From: Lewinellaceae bacterium
GTDB taxonomy: Bacteria > Bacteroidota > Bacteroidia > Chitinophagales > Saprospiraceae
Direction of reading: 5' to 3'
Length of the DNA: 64,000 nucleotides
Assembly (NCBI GenBank): GCA_016719605.1
Contig: JADJYW010000003.1
Location: forward strand, 186,001 to 250,000
The notes under the pieces were generated by a model. That model did no database searches. It saw nothing but the letters and a program-made list of their open reading frames with translations, and was not told where the DNA came from. The translations under genes were made by a program, and so were the position numbers. Below are positions 52,710 to 64,000 of the stretch, in pieces (position 1 is the first letter of the stretch; the number at the start of each line of letters is the position of its first letter).

Positions 52710-52891
52710 TTCCGGTTTTAGCAATTAGTTCAAAATATACGCCTTGAGATTTCGAGGTCCTCTCCCCCGCTTCGAGGACGTTTAAGGCTCTGCTCTGCAA
52801 GCCAGATTCCCATGCCAAGACCTGTACCCGCCCCGCTCATCCTTCCCGCCCCTGCCTGATTGCGTCGTTCACCATCTACTGCCATACGTTT

Positions 52892-53722
52892 ATGAAAACA
52901 GATCGTAACTCGGCATTTTCCATGCTCGCTCCAACGGGCCTCTCGCTCTACCATTTTGCATGCACGATCCTCTTCGCCGTGTTTTTACCTGCACTTGCGG
53001 GAGGCGCGAGCCTGAACGGGACGTACACCATTGGCGGTGTTAGCCCCGATTACGCCAGTTTTGCATCTGCCGTGAGTGATCTCGCTGTGCAAGGTGTAAG
53101 CGGTCCGGTGGTATTTTTAGTGCGAAACGGAACCTATAATGAACAAATCACTATATCACCTGTCACAGGCGCCAGCGCGACGAATACGATCACCTTTGAG
53201 TCCGAATCCGGGGACAGCACAACCGTCATCCTTACCTATGCATCCAGTTCGTTTCTGGAACCCTGGACCCTTCGATTATACAATGCCGATCATATCATTT
53301 TTCGCAAAATGACCATTGAAGCATCTGGAACCAACTACGCCCAAGCAGTGCGATTAACCGAAAATGCTCAGTACAACAGTTTTTTAAACAATATAGTCAA
53401 AGGCACTGCGACAACTTCTACTCTTCATGAAGTAGCTGTTATCTTCTGCGGAATTGGCGACAACCACCACAGCACGTTCAACAACAACCAGATCATTGAC
53501 GGGAGTTATGGCCTGTACTTTTCTGGAAATTTTATCATCATTGAAAATTTTTCAAAAAACAGTTTCAATACCACTTACAGTGAAAAAATTTTAGTAGACG
53601 GCAATACATTTTCAAATCAATACTATCAAGGGGTTTATCTCGAATTCGTTCTGGGTGCAACGATTAGAAACAATCTGATAACCTCCAATACGACAGATTT
53701 CTCTTATGGGGTATTACCCTAA
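52892..53722 (+). CDS. Giant I N-terminal segment: signal peptide and first beta-helix
   Basis: The ATG at 52892 leads into a signal peptide (core LYHFACTILFAVFLPALAGG), and the first beta-helix begins at once (GTYTIGGVSPDYASFASAV near 53018; FLVRNGTYNEQITI). The frame ends at VLP-stop. If one G is restored in the GGGG at 53708-53711, it continues as GITLNQSVDSSKILANK into the next segment. The gene is divergent from gene H and is the third paralogue of giants C and G. Its N-terminus lacks their YCF48 or N-terminal helix domains. Confidence 0.86.
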   Translation: MKTDRNSAFSMLAPTGLSLYHFACTILFAVFLPALAGGASLNGTYTIGGVSPDYASFASAVSDLAVQGVSGPVVFLVRNGTYNEQITISPVTGASATNTITFESESGDSTTVILTYASSSFLEPWTLRLYNADHIIFRKMTIEASGTNYAQAVRLTENAQYNSFLNNIVKGTATTSTLHEVAVIFCGIGDNHHSTFNNNQIIDGSYGLYFSGNFIIIENFSKNSFNTTYSEKILVDGNTFSNQYYQGVYLEFVLGATIRNNLITSNTTDFSYGVLP

Positions 53723-56700
53723 ATCAAAGCGTAGATTCAAGTAAAATACTAGCAAATAAAATAACAGACATTGGAGAAAATGGTGCCGGGATCATCATGC
53801 AAAGTATTCTGGCCAGTGCTCAATCACCCGCCTTGGTTGCAAATAATTTTGTGGAAGTCAGCGGCTTGAATTCAAATCAAGGAATTTTTTGCCAGGGTGG
53901 TCTTCATGTAAATTTTTTGTTTAACACCGTACGTGTATTAGATAATAATGCAAACGGTGCATTTTTTCTTGAATCCAGTGATAGCATCGTCGTTCGAAAC
54001 AACATTTTTTCCAATACCGGCAGCGGTTTTGCATTTAATAAAAACGGCGCCAATACTTGTCTTTCTGATTTTAACAACATCCACAGTACCGGCCCTTTTA
54101 TTGGATGGTGGAATGGAATACCCGCGGCAGACCTCGCCGAATGGCAAACGATTACTTCAAATCAAGATACAATCTCCTATTCCATTGATCCACAGTTTGA
54201 TGCCCCGGGTGTTTTCCTTCCCCGGGCTATTGAGTTAAACAATACCGGCACACCGGAACCATCCGTTACCCATGACATATCCGGCGTTATGCGCCATGCG
54301 CAAAACCCGGATATCGGCGCGCTGGAGTTTACACCAGACTCATTAGACGCAGCCATCGTCAGCTTTTCCAGTCCGGTTCCGCCCGCTTCGGCGGGATCAA
54401 CTATTGTCCGTATACGCCTGAAAAACAACGGACTAAACACCCTAACTTCAGCATTAATTAAACTACAAGTGAACAACGATTCCCCGGTAGAAACCAACTG
54501 GACAGGCTCCTTGCCAAGCAGCGACTCGACAACTGTTGCAGTTGATACGGTTGACCTGGTTTCTGGCGAATCATACAACCTGATCGCCTGGACATCCCTG
54601 CCCAACGGCAATGCCGACCCAAACGCCAACAACGACACCGCAAAAATCCTCGGACTAATGCCCGCACTCAGCGGCGTGTATACCATCGGCGGCAGTATGC
54701 CCGATTTCCCTACGTTTACCGGAGCGGTAAACACCTTAATGCAGGCAGGAGTCGCGGGTCCGGTTATTTTCAATGTGCGAAATGGCACCTACACTGAAAA
54801 GATAGCCATAGGTCAGATTCCAGGCGCCGACAGCACAAGGCAAATTATTTTTCAGTCGGAAAGCGGTGATAGTTCTTTGGTTGTTTTAGCCTATTCCAGT
54901 ATGGATTTCAATGTTCCATGGACCCTCCTCCTGAACGGCGCCAGTTGGCTAACGTTCAGAAAAATGACGATTGAGGCCACGGGCACATCCTTTGCTCAGG
55001 TTGTTCAAATTACACAAAACGCACGGAATAACACGTTTTTAAACAACATCTTGCGTACCACTTCGATTCCCAGTTTTTCCATCAGCAGAGCCGTTGTTTA
55101 TTGCATTTCTGGAAACAATCTGAAAAATGTGTTCAGGAAAAACCGCATCGTAAACGGCAGCACAGGGCGTTGGTTTGAGGGCGATTTCAACGAAGGCAAC
55201 TTCACCCCTGGACTTGAGGTAGACAGCAATTAGTTTGTCAATCAATACCACCAGGCAATGAATATCTCATCCGCCAATAGTCCAAAAATCCGCCATAACA
55301 CCATCACCTCTACTTCAGCATACCCCTCTTTTACAGGCATGGCGCTCTTTTCCTGCGCAGGCGCCACAACAATTCTGGCAAACAAGATACTCAACATAAC
55401 TACGGACGCTTTTGGGATCAAGTTAGAGTACCTGAATGCCACATCCAGCAACCCCATCATAGTGGCCAACAACTTTGTCGAAACAACCGGCAGCGGTGCC
55501 GGCAAGGGCATTTTTATTGCTTTTAACGAATATGTACAAATTTTGCACAATACCGTCCGGGTATTGAACTCAAACCCTGCCGGCCGGGCCTTGGACATTC
55601 CCGACAACCTCGGGATCGCTATTCGCAACAACAACTTAGTCAATATGGGCGGCGGATACGCATTACACCACGCCTCCGCCACACTGGATACATCCGACTA
55701 CAACAACCTGTACAGCGCCGGTACCCATATCGGGCATTGGAATGGTACCGATGCTCCAAGCCTGTCTGTTTGGCGCAGTTTGTCCGCCAACCCGGATACG
55801 CTGGACACCCACTCAATTTCCGTTGATCCACAATTGCAGGGAATCTCTGCTTACCTGCCGCACGCGATACAGTTAAATGGCGCGGCGTTGCCAATTCCAG
55901 CACTTCCATCTGATATTGACGGCGTCCCGCGAGACAGCCAATTTCCCGATATAGGCGCTGCTGAATTTACGCCCGACTCTACCGATGCGGCGGTTGTGGC
56001 ATTGCTCAACCTGAGCATGCCGGTTGCCGCCGGCTCAACACCAATTCGTATACGCCTGCAAAACAACGGCTTGAGCACACTCACTGCTGCGCAGGTTTAC
56101 CTGAAAACAAACAACGACGCACCCGTATTTATCAACTGGACAGGAAACTTAGCAAGCGGGGATTCCACCACGGTTTTGCTGGACACCATTGATCTGGTCA
56201 GCGGCACATCGTACAACCTGCTCGCCTGGTCGGCTATGCCCAATGGGTTACCCGACCCCTATCCGGCTAACGATACTGCAAAGGTTTTAAACCTGTGGCC
56301 GGCGCTCAGCGGCGTTTATACTATCGGTGGTGCAATGCCCAACTTTCCGACGTTTTCCGCAGCAGTTGTCGCCCTCTTGCAGGCCGGCGTGTCGGGACCA
56401 GTTACGTTCAACGTACGGCCGGGCCTGTACATGGAGCAACTGGTTTTCGGTCCAATAATCGGCGCAGACAGTAGCCGTCAGGTGATTTTTCAATCGGAAT
56501 CGGGCGACAGCACTTCCGTGACCCTGCGTTTTATCGCCGGCAGCCCGGCCAACTACACCGTGCGCCTGAACGGAACACAATGGATAACTTTCCGGAAAAT
56601 GACGCTCGAGAGCATAAGCGGGTCCTTTGGCAGAATTGTCGCACTGGAAAACGGGGCAGGCAATGTCACCTTGTCCAATAATGTGTTGCTCGGGGCAAGC

Positions 56701-59700
56701 GGAGCCAGCATAACCACCAGCAGAGCGCTGGTATTTGCATCGGGGACACAGCCCTGCAACCATGTTCATCTCAACAACAACCGAATCGTCAATGGCAGCT
56801 ACGGTTTTTACTATTCCGCCCATTTTCTCAACCATGCAACAGGCACTTCCATCGCCAACAATACACTCATAGGGCAGGCCGGCGAATCCATCTACCTGTT
56901 TTACAATACGGATGCAGTGGTGGAAAACAATACCATCAGCAAACCGGTGTACAGCACATCATTTACCGGTATTCGTATGGCCGAAGCGGCCGGCTCGCCG
57001 CGTATTACGGGCAACAAGATCAGTACCACATCGGACGGCTACGGTATTTACCTGCAAAATATCTCCGGCATCGCAGACACCATGCCCGCGCTTGTTGCCA
57101 ATAACTTCATCCAGTTAGGTTCGGGAGCGTCCATTGATTTCGGAATCTATCTCAGTAGCGGTCAACATGCAAAAATCCTGCACAACACTGTCCGGATCAA
57201 CGGCACAAACACAACAGGCACTGCTTTGTATTTAACCACTTCCGCAAACAACACCGCCCTGAATAACATCCTGCACAACACCGGCGGCGGCTACGCGCTC
57301 CGGTTTAGCGCCGTCCCCAATGCCAATGACCTGACGACAGACTACAACAACCTTTTTACCGGTGGCCCAACGCTGGTGTATACCGGTGCCGCCTACCCTA
57401 CCCTGCTGGACTGGAAAAATTCCGGCCTCGGTTTCGATGAGCACTCGCTGGATGTCAACCCGCTCTTTTATGGCCCGAATGGCTATCAAGTGGCCCAAAC
57501 CGACTTGAACGGCGCAGGTACGCCCAACGCATTTGTCCCTACCGACATCGAAGGAGACCTGCGCGATGCGCAAAATCCCGATATCGGCGCCGACGAGTAT
57601 AATCTGGCGCCGGCAGATGCCGGGGTATCCGCTCTTGTGGTACCTGTTGCGCCGTTCCCCTCCGGAACACAGTTGGTGCAAGCCGTACTCAAAAACCACG
57701 GCGCCAACCCGCTCACTTCTGTAGATATTCCGTGGACGATCAATGGACTGGCACAAACCCCCGTTTCCTGGACGGGCAGCCTCGTTTCCGGCGCAACGCA
57801 ACTCGTGGATTTGGACAGCATCAATTTTCCCATCGGGCAGTTAGTTTCCTTGAAAGTTTGGACGGCCAACCCAAATATGCTGACCGATCCGATCAATGCC
57901 AATGACACCTCCAGCGTCAACAACCTGCACCCCGCGCTGATCGGCCTGTATACCATCGGCGGCGGCAGCCCGGATTTCAGCACATTTTCACTGGCAACCA
58001 CTGCCCTGCAAAACGGCGGCGTACTCGGTTCCGTCACGTTCGACGTGCGCGACGGTACTTATTCTGAGCAAATTTCCCTGCCGCAAATACTCGGCGCCGG
58101 CGCTGCAAACACGATTACGTTTCAATCCGAATCGGAAGACAGCACGGCGGTGACGTTGCAGTTTAGCGGCACTTCGGGCCAGAACTATGTCGTACAACTC
58201 CATGGCGGCGACTGGTTCCGATTCCGAAATATGACGCTCAAGGCGTTGAATTTCACCTACGCACGCGTGATTTCCATTCAGGGCGGCTCCGACAACAACC
58301 GGTTTGAAAACAACCGGCTTCTCGGCGTTGCCACAACGAGTACATCGGATACCCGCGCAATTGCTTACTCGCCATCCGGCACAACAGACCACGGGAACAT
58401 TTTCCGGGATAACCACTTCCTGGATGGCAGCGACGGTGTTTTCTTATTCGGGGCGTTTGGCGCCAATTTTTATGAAAATGATACCCGGATTGAAAACAAC
58501 AAGTTTGAAAACCAATACCGACGCGCAGTAAATTTGATCTATCAGAATGCGCCGGTAGTTGATGGAAATACCATCGTTTCCAATACCACCTATTCATTTT
58601 TAAATGGAATTGTGTTGTATTTCTGCAATGGTAACTTGCAGGTGCTCAACAACAAACTCACGTTGGAAAAGGCAACATTTGGAATCGCCATTGACAATTG
58701 TTTGGGTGCCGCTGAAAATCCGGGGCTGATTGCCAACAACTTCGTACAAATCGGCGGCACGCTGCTGGCAGAGGGGATTTGGTTCAACTCGTCCAACTAC
58801 CAAAATGCCTATTTCAATAGTATCCACATCAACAGCAGCCATACTTCCAGCCGCGCATTCGCGCTCAACTCGGGCGGAAACCTGCGCCTGTTCAACAACA
58901 TTGGCTACAACTCTACCAACGGCTACGCACTCCAGCGCAACTCGACTGTAAACATTGCTGCCTCCGACCACAACGATTTTTTCACCACCGGCAGCGACCT
59001 GGTGCTCAACTCCAACTTCAGCACCACGTTTGCCAATCTGGCCGATTGGCAAACGGCAACGGGATTCGACACAAACTCGATCTCCGTCAATCCAATTTTC
59101 GCCGGCGCTACCGACCTGCACACCTCAAACGTCTTGCTCGACGGACTCGCACTGCCCTTTGCAGCAGTGCCCAACGACATTGACGGGCAAGTACGCAACA
59201 CGACCATGCCCGATATCGGCGCCGACGAATTCCCAATCGCGCAAAACGACGCAGGTATACTCGCCATCACGTTCCCAAAAAAAATCTTCGGCGAGGGCAA
59301 CCAACCCGTGCAGGTGACTTTGTTCAACAATGGCCTCGATACACTCGAAACCGCTACCATCGAATGGACCGTGAACGGCGTACCCCAGCCGCCGTACAAC
59401 TGGTCCGGGAATCTGCTTTCCGGCGAACAAGTAGATTCGCTGGTCATCGGCAATTTCATCTTCGACATCGGCACGGCCTATTCCATCGAAGCCTGGTCAA
59501 CCGACCCGAACGGACAGACCGATGGCGATGTATCCAACGACACCGCGCGTGTGCAAAACCTGTATGCAGCATTGGCCGGTGTGTACACCCTCGGCGGCGC
59601 CACGCCCGATTTCCCTGATTTTACCAGCGCCGTGCAGGCCATGAATCTGGGCGGCGTGATTGGCGCGGTAGTGTTCAACGTCCGAAACGGCACCTACTCC

Positions 59701-62430
59701 GAGCAACTTACCTTGAAAGAGGTTGCCGGTATGAGCGCTTCCCAAAACGTCACGTTCCAATCCGAAACTGGTGATAGCACAGCAGTCATTTTGGCTTTTA
59801 ACAGCATGTCAAACGGTCAGAATTTCACCCTGCGGCTCGACAGCGCGGACTATTTCCGGTTCAAAAAAATGACCATACAGGCAACCGGCGCTTCCTTCAA
59901 TCGCGCGATACACCTTTTGCACGGAGCGCGGTATAACGTTTTTGAAAATAACGTCCTCATCGGTGGAAACAGCTATGAAGTAGTGTACGGAGAAGACCTG
60001 AACAACCCCAACCACGGCAATACATTTTACCGAAACCGTTTTCAGGGCGGAACGCAGGGCATTGGCTTGTCCGGCCCCTTTGGCGGCGAAACGGGCATGA
60101 TCATTTCCGACAATACCTTTTTGGAACAAACCCAACACGGCATTTATCTGTACCGGCAACACGGGGCCATCGTGTCGGGCAATACCGTGACCCGAACATC
60201 CGGCACCTACTATGCCGGGATTTATCTGTATGCCTGCGCGAATACGTTTCAGGTAGTAAAAAACAAGGTAAATGTGCCCTACTATTACGGGATTTACCTC
60301 AATGGTTGCGAAAACACTATTGGAAGCGAAGGTATTGTGGCCAACAACTTTGTCGCGGTTGGAAACAACGGATCAAACTTCGTGCACGGCATCGCACTGG
60401 AGTACAGCCCGCGCAACAAAATTTTCTTCAACAACGTACACATCCGCGATCAGTACTACCTGTCGCAGGCTTTTGGAAACCGCTACAGCAACAACGTCAT
60501 AGCCCGGAACAACGTCTGGGCCAATAGTGGCGGTGGATATGCCGTGGTCAGTGCCAACAGTGTGAACCTGACGAGCGACTACAACGACCTGTTCTCCACG
60601 AGCGCTCCGCTCGCCCAATGGAACGGAACCAATGCAACCAGCCTTACCGACTGGCGTACCCTCACCAATCAGGATGCACACGCTATTTCCATAGACCCAG
60701 GTTTTGTATCCGACACCGACTTGCACGTTTCAGAGGTAGACCTCGACAAGTCAGGCACTCCCGTAGCCGGTATTCCCGACGATATTGACGGTGAAATACG
60801 CAACCTGCAAACGCCGGACATAGGCGCCGACGAGTTTTTACCTATCCGGACAAACGACATTGGCATTGTCGAGCTCATCAGCCCGAACAAAATCATACCT
60901 TTTGCCGCAGGCAACCAACCCATGGTGGTTGTGCTGAAAAACAACGGGGTGGACACGATAACTTCGACTACGATTCGCTGGCGCATGAACAACAACGCAC
61001 AAACGCCTTTCGCCTGGACGGGATTCCTTACCGCCGGCGAACGGGATACCGTGCAAATCGGCGTCTTCAATTTCCCGATCGGGTTCGGTCATCTCCTGCT
61101 GGCTTACTCGGAAAATCCGAACGGACAACCCGATGAAAACCCCGAAAATGATTCGCTCTGGGTCAGCGATTTGTATGCCGGTTTGAGCGGAACGTACACG
61201 CTCGGCGGTGTTTTGCCCGACTTTGGTTCATTCACACAGGCAGCAACTACCCTGAACAAAGGCGGCGTGCTCGGCCCGGTCACCTTTCAGGTACGCAACG
61301 GCATCTACACCGAGCAAATTTCTATAGAAAACATACGCGGAAGCAGTGCTGCCAATACGATCATTTTCCAATCGGAAAACGCCGACAGCACGGCCGTGGC
61401 GCTGAAATTTGGCAGTGGCAACTACGTTTGCCGGCTGGACGGAACCAGCTACCTGACGCTAAAACAAATGACGATTGAAAACACGTCCAACATTTTCAAT
61501 TCGGCAGCGATACAGCTCCAGGGTAGCGCGTTCAACAACACGTTTATCGGCAACCGAATCATCGGTACGTCAAACAATTATATCCTGTTCTCGGCGAACG
61601 CCCACTTGTCCGTAGAGAACAATATCGTACTTCAAAACAATGCTTTTCAGGGCGGTCTGGTCGGCGTTACGATCAATGGAGTTAACTCGGCCAACCTCGG
61701 CGCCGGCTTGTTGATCGAAGGAAACACCTTTGCCGGACAAAGTAATGCGATTTCCATCGCCTACCAGGACAGCCCGGTGGTGCAAAAAAACACCATCGCC
61801 GCTACGGGCGATGCCATCGCGTTGCACAATTGCCACTCGGCGCAAGTAGTACAAAACAAAATCTCGAGCACCGACGGCTCCGGCATTTCGCTGAACAGCT
61901 GCACGGGTGCAGTGGCTGACCGCACACTTGTCGCCAACAATTTTGTACACATTGGGGGCGCGAACACCCGTTACGGCATTAGTACTTACTATGGTGACAA
62001 TCAAAATTTTTACTACAACAGCGTCAATTGCACCAACACACACCCGAACAGTTCGGCTTTCAGCCAGTACTACGGTTCGTCCAAGTATCTGCGCAACAAC
62101 GTGTTTGCCAACCCCGGCGGCGGGTACGCCGTGTACGTTTCGAATGGTTCCGGGCTGGCTGTTTCGGACTTCAACGACCCGTTTAGTACGGGGCCAAACC
62201 TGGGGTATTGGGATGGCGTTTTTGCCGCCAATTTAACGGCACTGCAAGCCGCAAGCGGCAAAGAAAGCAACTCGGTTTCGGTGGATCCGCTTTTCTATTC
62301 GGACACCGATTTGCACATTTTGCAAGCTCAATTAGACAGTGCGGCCATACCCGTCGCGGAGGTCACAACCGATATGGACGGTACTATGCGCGACCCGAAC
62401 AACCCGGATATCGGCGCCGATGAAATCAAT
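53018..62430 (+). repeat. Six ~1.63-kb beta-helix plus linker modules in giant I
   Basis: The (Y)T(I/L)GG..P(D/N)F openings lie near 53018, 54674, 56311, 57947, 59579 and 61192. The spacings are about 1,656, 1,637, 1,636, 1,632 and 1,613 bases, i.e. ~540-550 codons. Each module is a ~430-residue right-handed helix, a D(I/M)(D/S)G..R....PDIGA.E element and a ~110-residue CARDB-like linker. Confidence 0.88.
53797..55233 (+). CDS. Giant I segment 2: beta-helix end, linker, second beta-helix
   Basis: The real frame enters at about 53711, upstream of the listed ATG. It contains the end of helix 1 (PDIGALEF), a CARDB-like linker (RIRLKNNGLNTLTSA, PVETNWTGSLPSSD) and helix 2 (VYTIGGSMPDFPTF, near 54674). 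It ends at VDSN followed by TAG (55231-55233). The same frame then reads F-V-N-Q-Y-H-Q, and giant G has VDSNKFVNQYQ at the equivalent site, so the TAG stands where an AAG lysine is expected. Confidence 0.84.
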   Translation: MQSILASAQSPALVANNFVEVSGLNSNQGIFCQGGLHVNFLFNTVRVLDNNANGAFFLESSDSIVVRNNIFSNTGSGFAFNKNGANTCLSDFNNIHSTGPFIGWWNGIPAADLAEWQTITSNQDTISYSIDPQFDAPGVFLPRAIELNNTGTPEPSVTHDISGVMRHAQNPDIGALEFTPDSLDAAIVSFSSPVPPASAGSTIVRIRLKNNGLNTLTSALIKLQVNNDSPVETNWTGSLPSSDSTTVAVDTVDLVSGESYNLIAWTSLPNGNADPNANNDTAKILGLMPALSGVYTIGGSMPDFPTFTGAVNTLMQAGVAGPVIFNVRNGTYTEKIAIGQIPGADSTRQIIFQSESGDSSLVVLAYSSMDFNVPWTLLLNGASWLTFRKMTIEATGTSFAQVVQITQNARNNTFLNNILRTTSIPSFSISRAVVYCISGNNLKNVFRKNRIVNGSTGRWFEGDFNEGNFTPGLEVDSN

Positions 62431-64000
62431 TTCCTGGCGGAAGATGTGGGCATCACGAGCCTTGTCGCTCCGGGGAACAGTTGCACGCTGGGCAGCGCCG
62501 AAACGGTGACCATCCGCATCCAGAATTACAGTTCCGTGCCGCTTTCCGGTTTTGATGTGGCGTACAGCATTGACGGTGGCACGCCCGTGGTGGAAAATAT
62601 CGGGGCTTTGACCATTCCGCCGGGCAATGCCGCTAATTACTCGTTTGCCGCTACGGCAAATTTCGCCTTTGTGGGCAGCTATGAACTGGTTGCCTACACC
62701 TTGTTGCCCGATGATGCCGATGCCGAAAACGATACCATTTCCGTGTTGGTGACGCATGTGCAAACACCGGTGGCCGTGTCCAATATGATCCCGACAGACG
62801 GCGCCGCGGGCTTGTCCAAAACGATCGCGTTTTCATGGTCGCCTTCCCCGGGTGCTACGCTGTACGACCTGTACATTTGGCCGGCAGCCGACCCGCAACC
62901 CGGTACACCGGCAGTAGCCAATATCAGCCAAATCAATTTTGTGTTTTACAATCTGGGCAATATCCTCCAGTTCGGGCAGTCGTACCGCTGGCGCATTGTG
63001 GCCAAAAACCCGTCTTGCTCCGCCAATGGTCCAATTCAAATTTTTACGCTGGCCAACCTGCCGGATTTGGTGGTCAACGCCATCACGGTTCCGTCGGGCG
63101 CGTTTTCCGGCCAACAAGTCAATATCGCCTGGGAAATAAAAAACATGGCCAGCGGCAGTACCGGCATGGGGCAATGGACAGACGTTGTATACCTTTCCAG
63201 CGACGCTATTCTGGATTTCAACATTGACCTCTACCTCGGCGGCGTACCCAACTTCAGTGCGCTGGACAGCGGACAGGTGTATGCCAACTCTGCCAACTTC
63301 ACGTTGCCACAGGGCATTACCGGCAACTACTATTTCTTCGTATTCGCCGATCGCTACAGCTACCTGCAAGAGACAGACGATACGAACAACTCCGGCGTCA
63401 GTGCTACCGCTGTCAATATCCAGCTCACGCCGCCGCCCGACTTGCAGGTGACAACCATCGTGCCGCCCAACAACCCCTTCTCGGGCCTGCCGGCTACCTT
63501 CAACTGGACGGTTGAAAACCTCGGTACCGGCGAAACCCGCGCTACCGGCTGGACAGACCGAACGTACCTTTCGCCCGATGCCGGTGGACTAAATATCGCC
63601 AACGCCACCTGGCTTGGAGACCGCACCTTTGCCGGCTCGCTGGACGTGAACGACACCTACGATAAAACGATAACCACCAATTTGCCGCAAGGTATTTCCG
63701 GGACATACTACCTCTATGTGGTTACTGATTTTTATAGCCAGGAATACGAACACGCCAACGAGGGCAACAACACGACCCGAAGCGCCGCCTTCACCGTATT
63801 CCTGACGCCGCCGCCCGATGTACAGGTAACGGCAGTAACCGCTCCGGCAAGCGGCAGTAATTTGGAAAGCAAGACGGTTTCCTGCACCGTCAGCAACGAA
63901 GGCGGAAACAACGCCACCGGCTCCTGGGTGGATCGTCTGTATGGTTCCACCGACTCGGCGCTGGTCAATCTCGCCGGCGCTACCCTGCTGGCAACCGCTT
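55234..64000 (+). CDS. Giant I segment 3: four beta-helix modules, Fn3-like and CARDB domains, open at right edge
   Basis: The plus frame was read codon by codon from 55234 to about 56010 and confirmed by matching in-frame motifs near 60841, 62401 and 63961; I noticed no stop before the edge. Helices begin near 56311 (VYTIGGAMPNFPTF), 57947 (YTIGGGSPDFSTF), 59579 (VYTLGGATPDFPDF) and 61192 (TYTLGGVLPDFGSF). Each is followed by PDIGA(D/A)E and a CARDB-like linker. From about 62760 an Fn3-like domain (IAFSWSPSPGATLYDLYIW) leads into CARDB domains at about 63060 (PDLVVNAITVP), 63440 (PDLQVTTIVPP) and 63810 (PDVQVTAVTAP), the last cut by the window. By analogy with C and G, about five more CARDB domains and a PPC/IPT end should follow. 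Confidence 0.88.

Larger units (their letters stand above)
52523..52891. other. Divergent intergenic region between genes H and I
   Basis: About 370 bases separate the head-to-head starts. The part at about 52540-52740 is AT-rich and carries one TAnnTTTG match on each strand. The part at 52740-52890 is CT-rich and contains a weak hairpin (GTCCTC/GAGGAC). I see no gene in it. Confidence 0.6.

Noticed and set aside
46463..55233. Stop-codon reassignment to explain the internal TGA and TAG
   Set aside because: TGA, TAA and TAG are all used as normal stops at credible gene ends here (32246, 30201, 13317), and the two internal stops are different codons.

Overview
The window looks like a stretch of a Bacteroidota chromosome, most likely of the Saprospiraceae type. 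The basis is the mix of exported giant proteins built from SprB-like, HYR, PKD-like, CARDB, LamG, YCF48 and thrombospondin-3 repeats, plus TAnnTTTG promoter-like elements. I see no rRNA, tRNA, CRISPR array, transposase or housekeeping gene. Almost every base belongs to genes for very large secreted, repeat-built surface proteins.

Layout. From about 52.5 kb leftwards everything reads on the minus strand; from 52.9 kb to the right edge one giant gene reads on the plus strand. Minus-strand genes in transcription order: (H) a small BNR-type gene, 52522-51475, with large internal deletions; (G) a ~17.8 kb beta-helix/HYR/LamG/CARDB giant, 51305-33471; (F) a PKD-like protein, 33412-32246; (E) a thrombospondin-3 protein, 32249-30201; (D) a SprB/DPNDI/tail protein, 30158-27273; (C) a ~9.6 kb YCF48/beta-helix/CARDB giant, 27230-17608; (B) an Rhs/YD-repeat protein, 17554 to about 13317; (B2) a DPNEI/tail protein, 12862-11023; (A) a metalloprotease with five LamG domains and the tail, 10672-2838; and (Z) a repeat protein that leaves the left edge. 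Gene (I), plus strand from 52892, is a third giant still open at the right edge.

Two organising ideas come out. First, a ~250-residue C-terminal module with two dockerin-like YNGSxNDR loops and a terminal E(E/G)QVAR ends four separate genes, and no classical type IX sorting domain is visible. Second, giants C and G are each followed by non-homologous middle genes (Rhs after C; PKD plus TSP3 after G) and then by a DPN(E/D)I-plus-tail gene. This looks like one cassette plan used twice, with a third copy probably starting at 52892.

Almost every large gene is broken by one- or two-base indels, often in short homopolymers, by two in-frame stops, or by segmental losses inside repeats. Most are repaired by adding or removing a base or two, with the repeat consensus restored on both sides. 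I therefore treat them mainly as consensus or assembly errors, or recent lesions, in otherwise coherent genes, and list the open segments individually.
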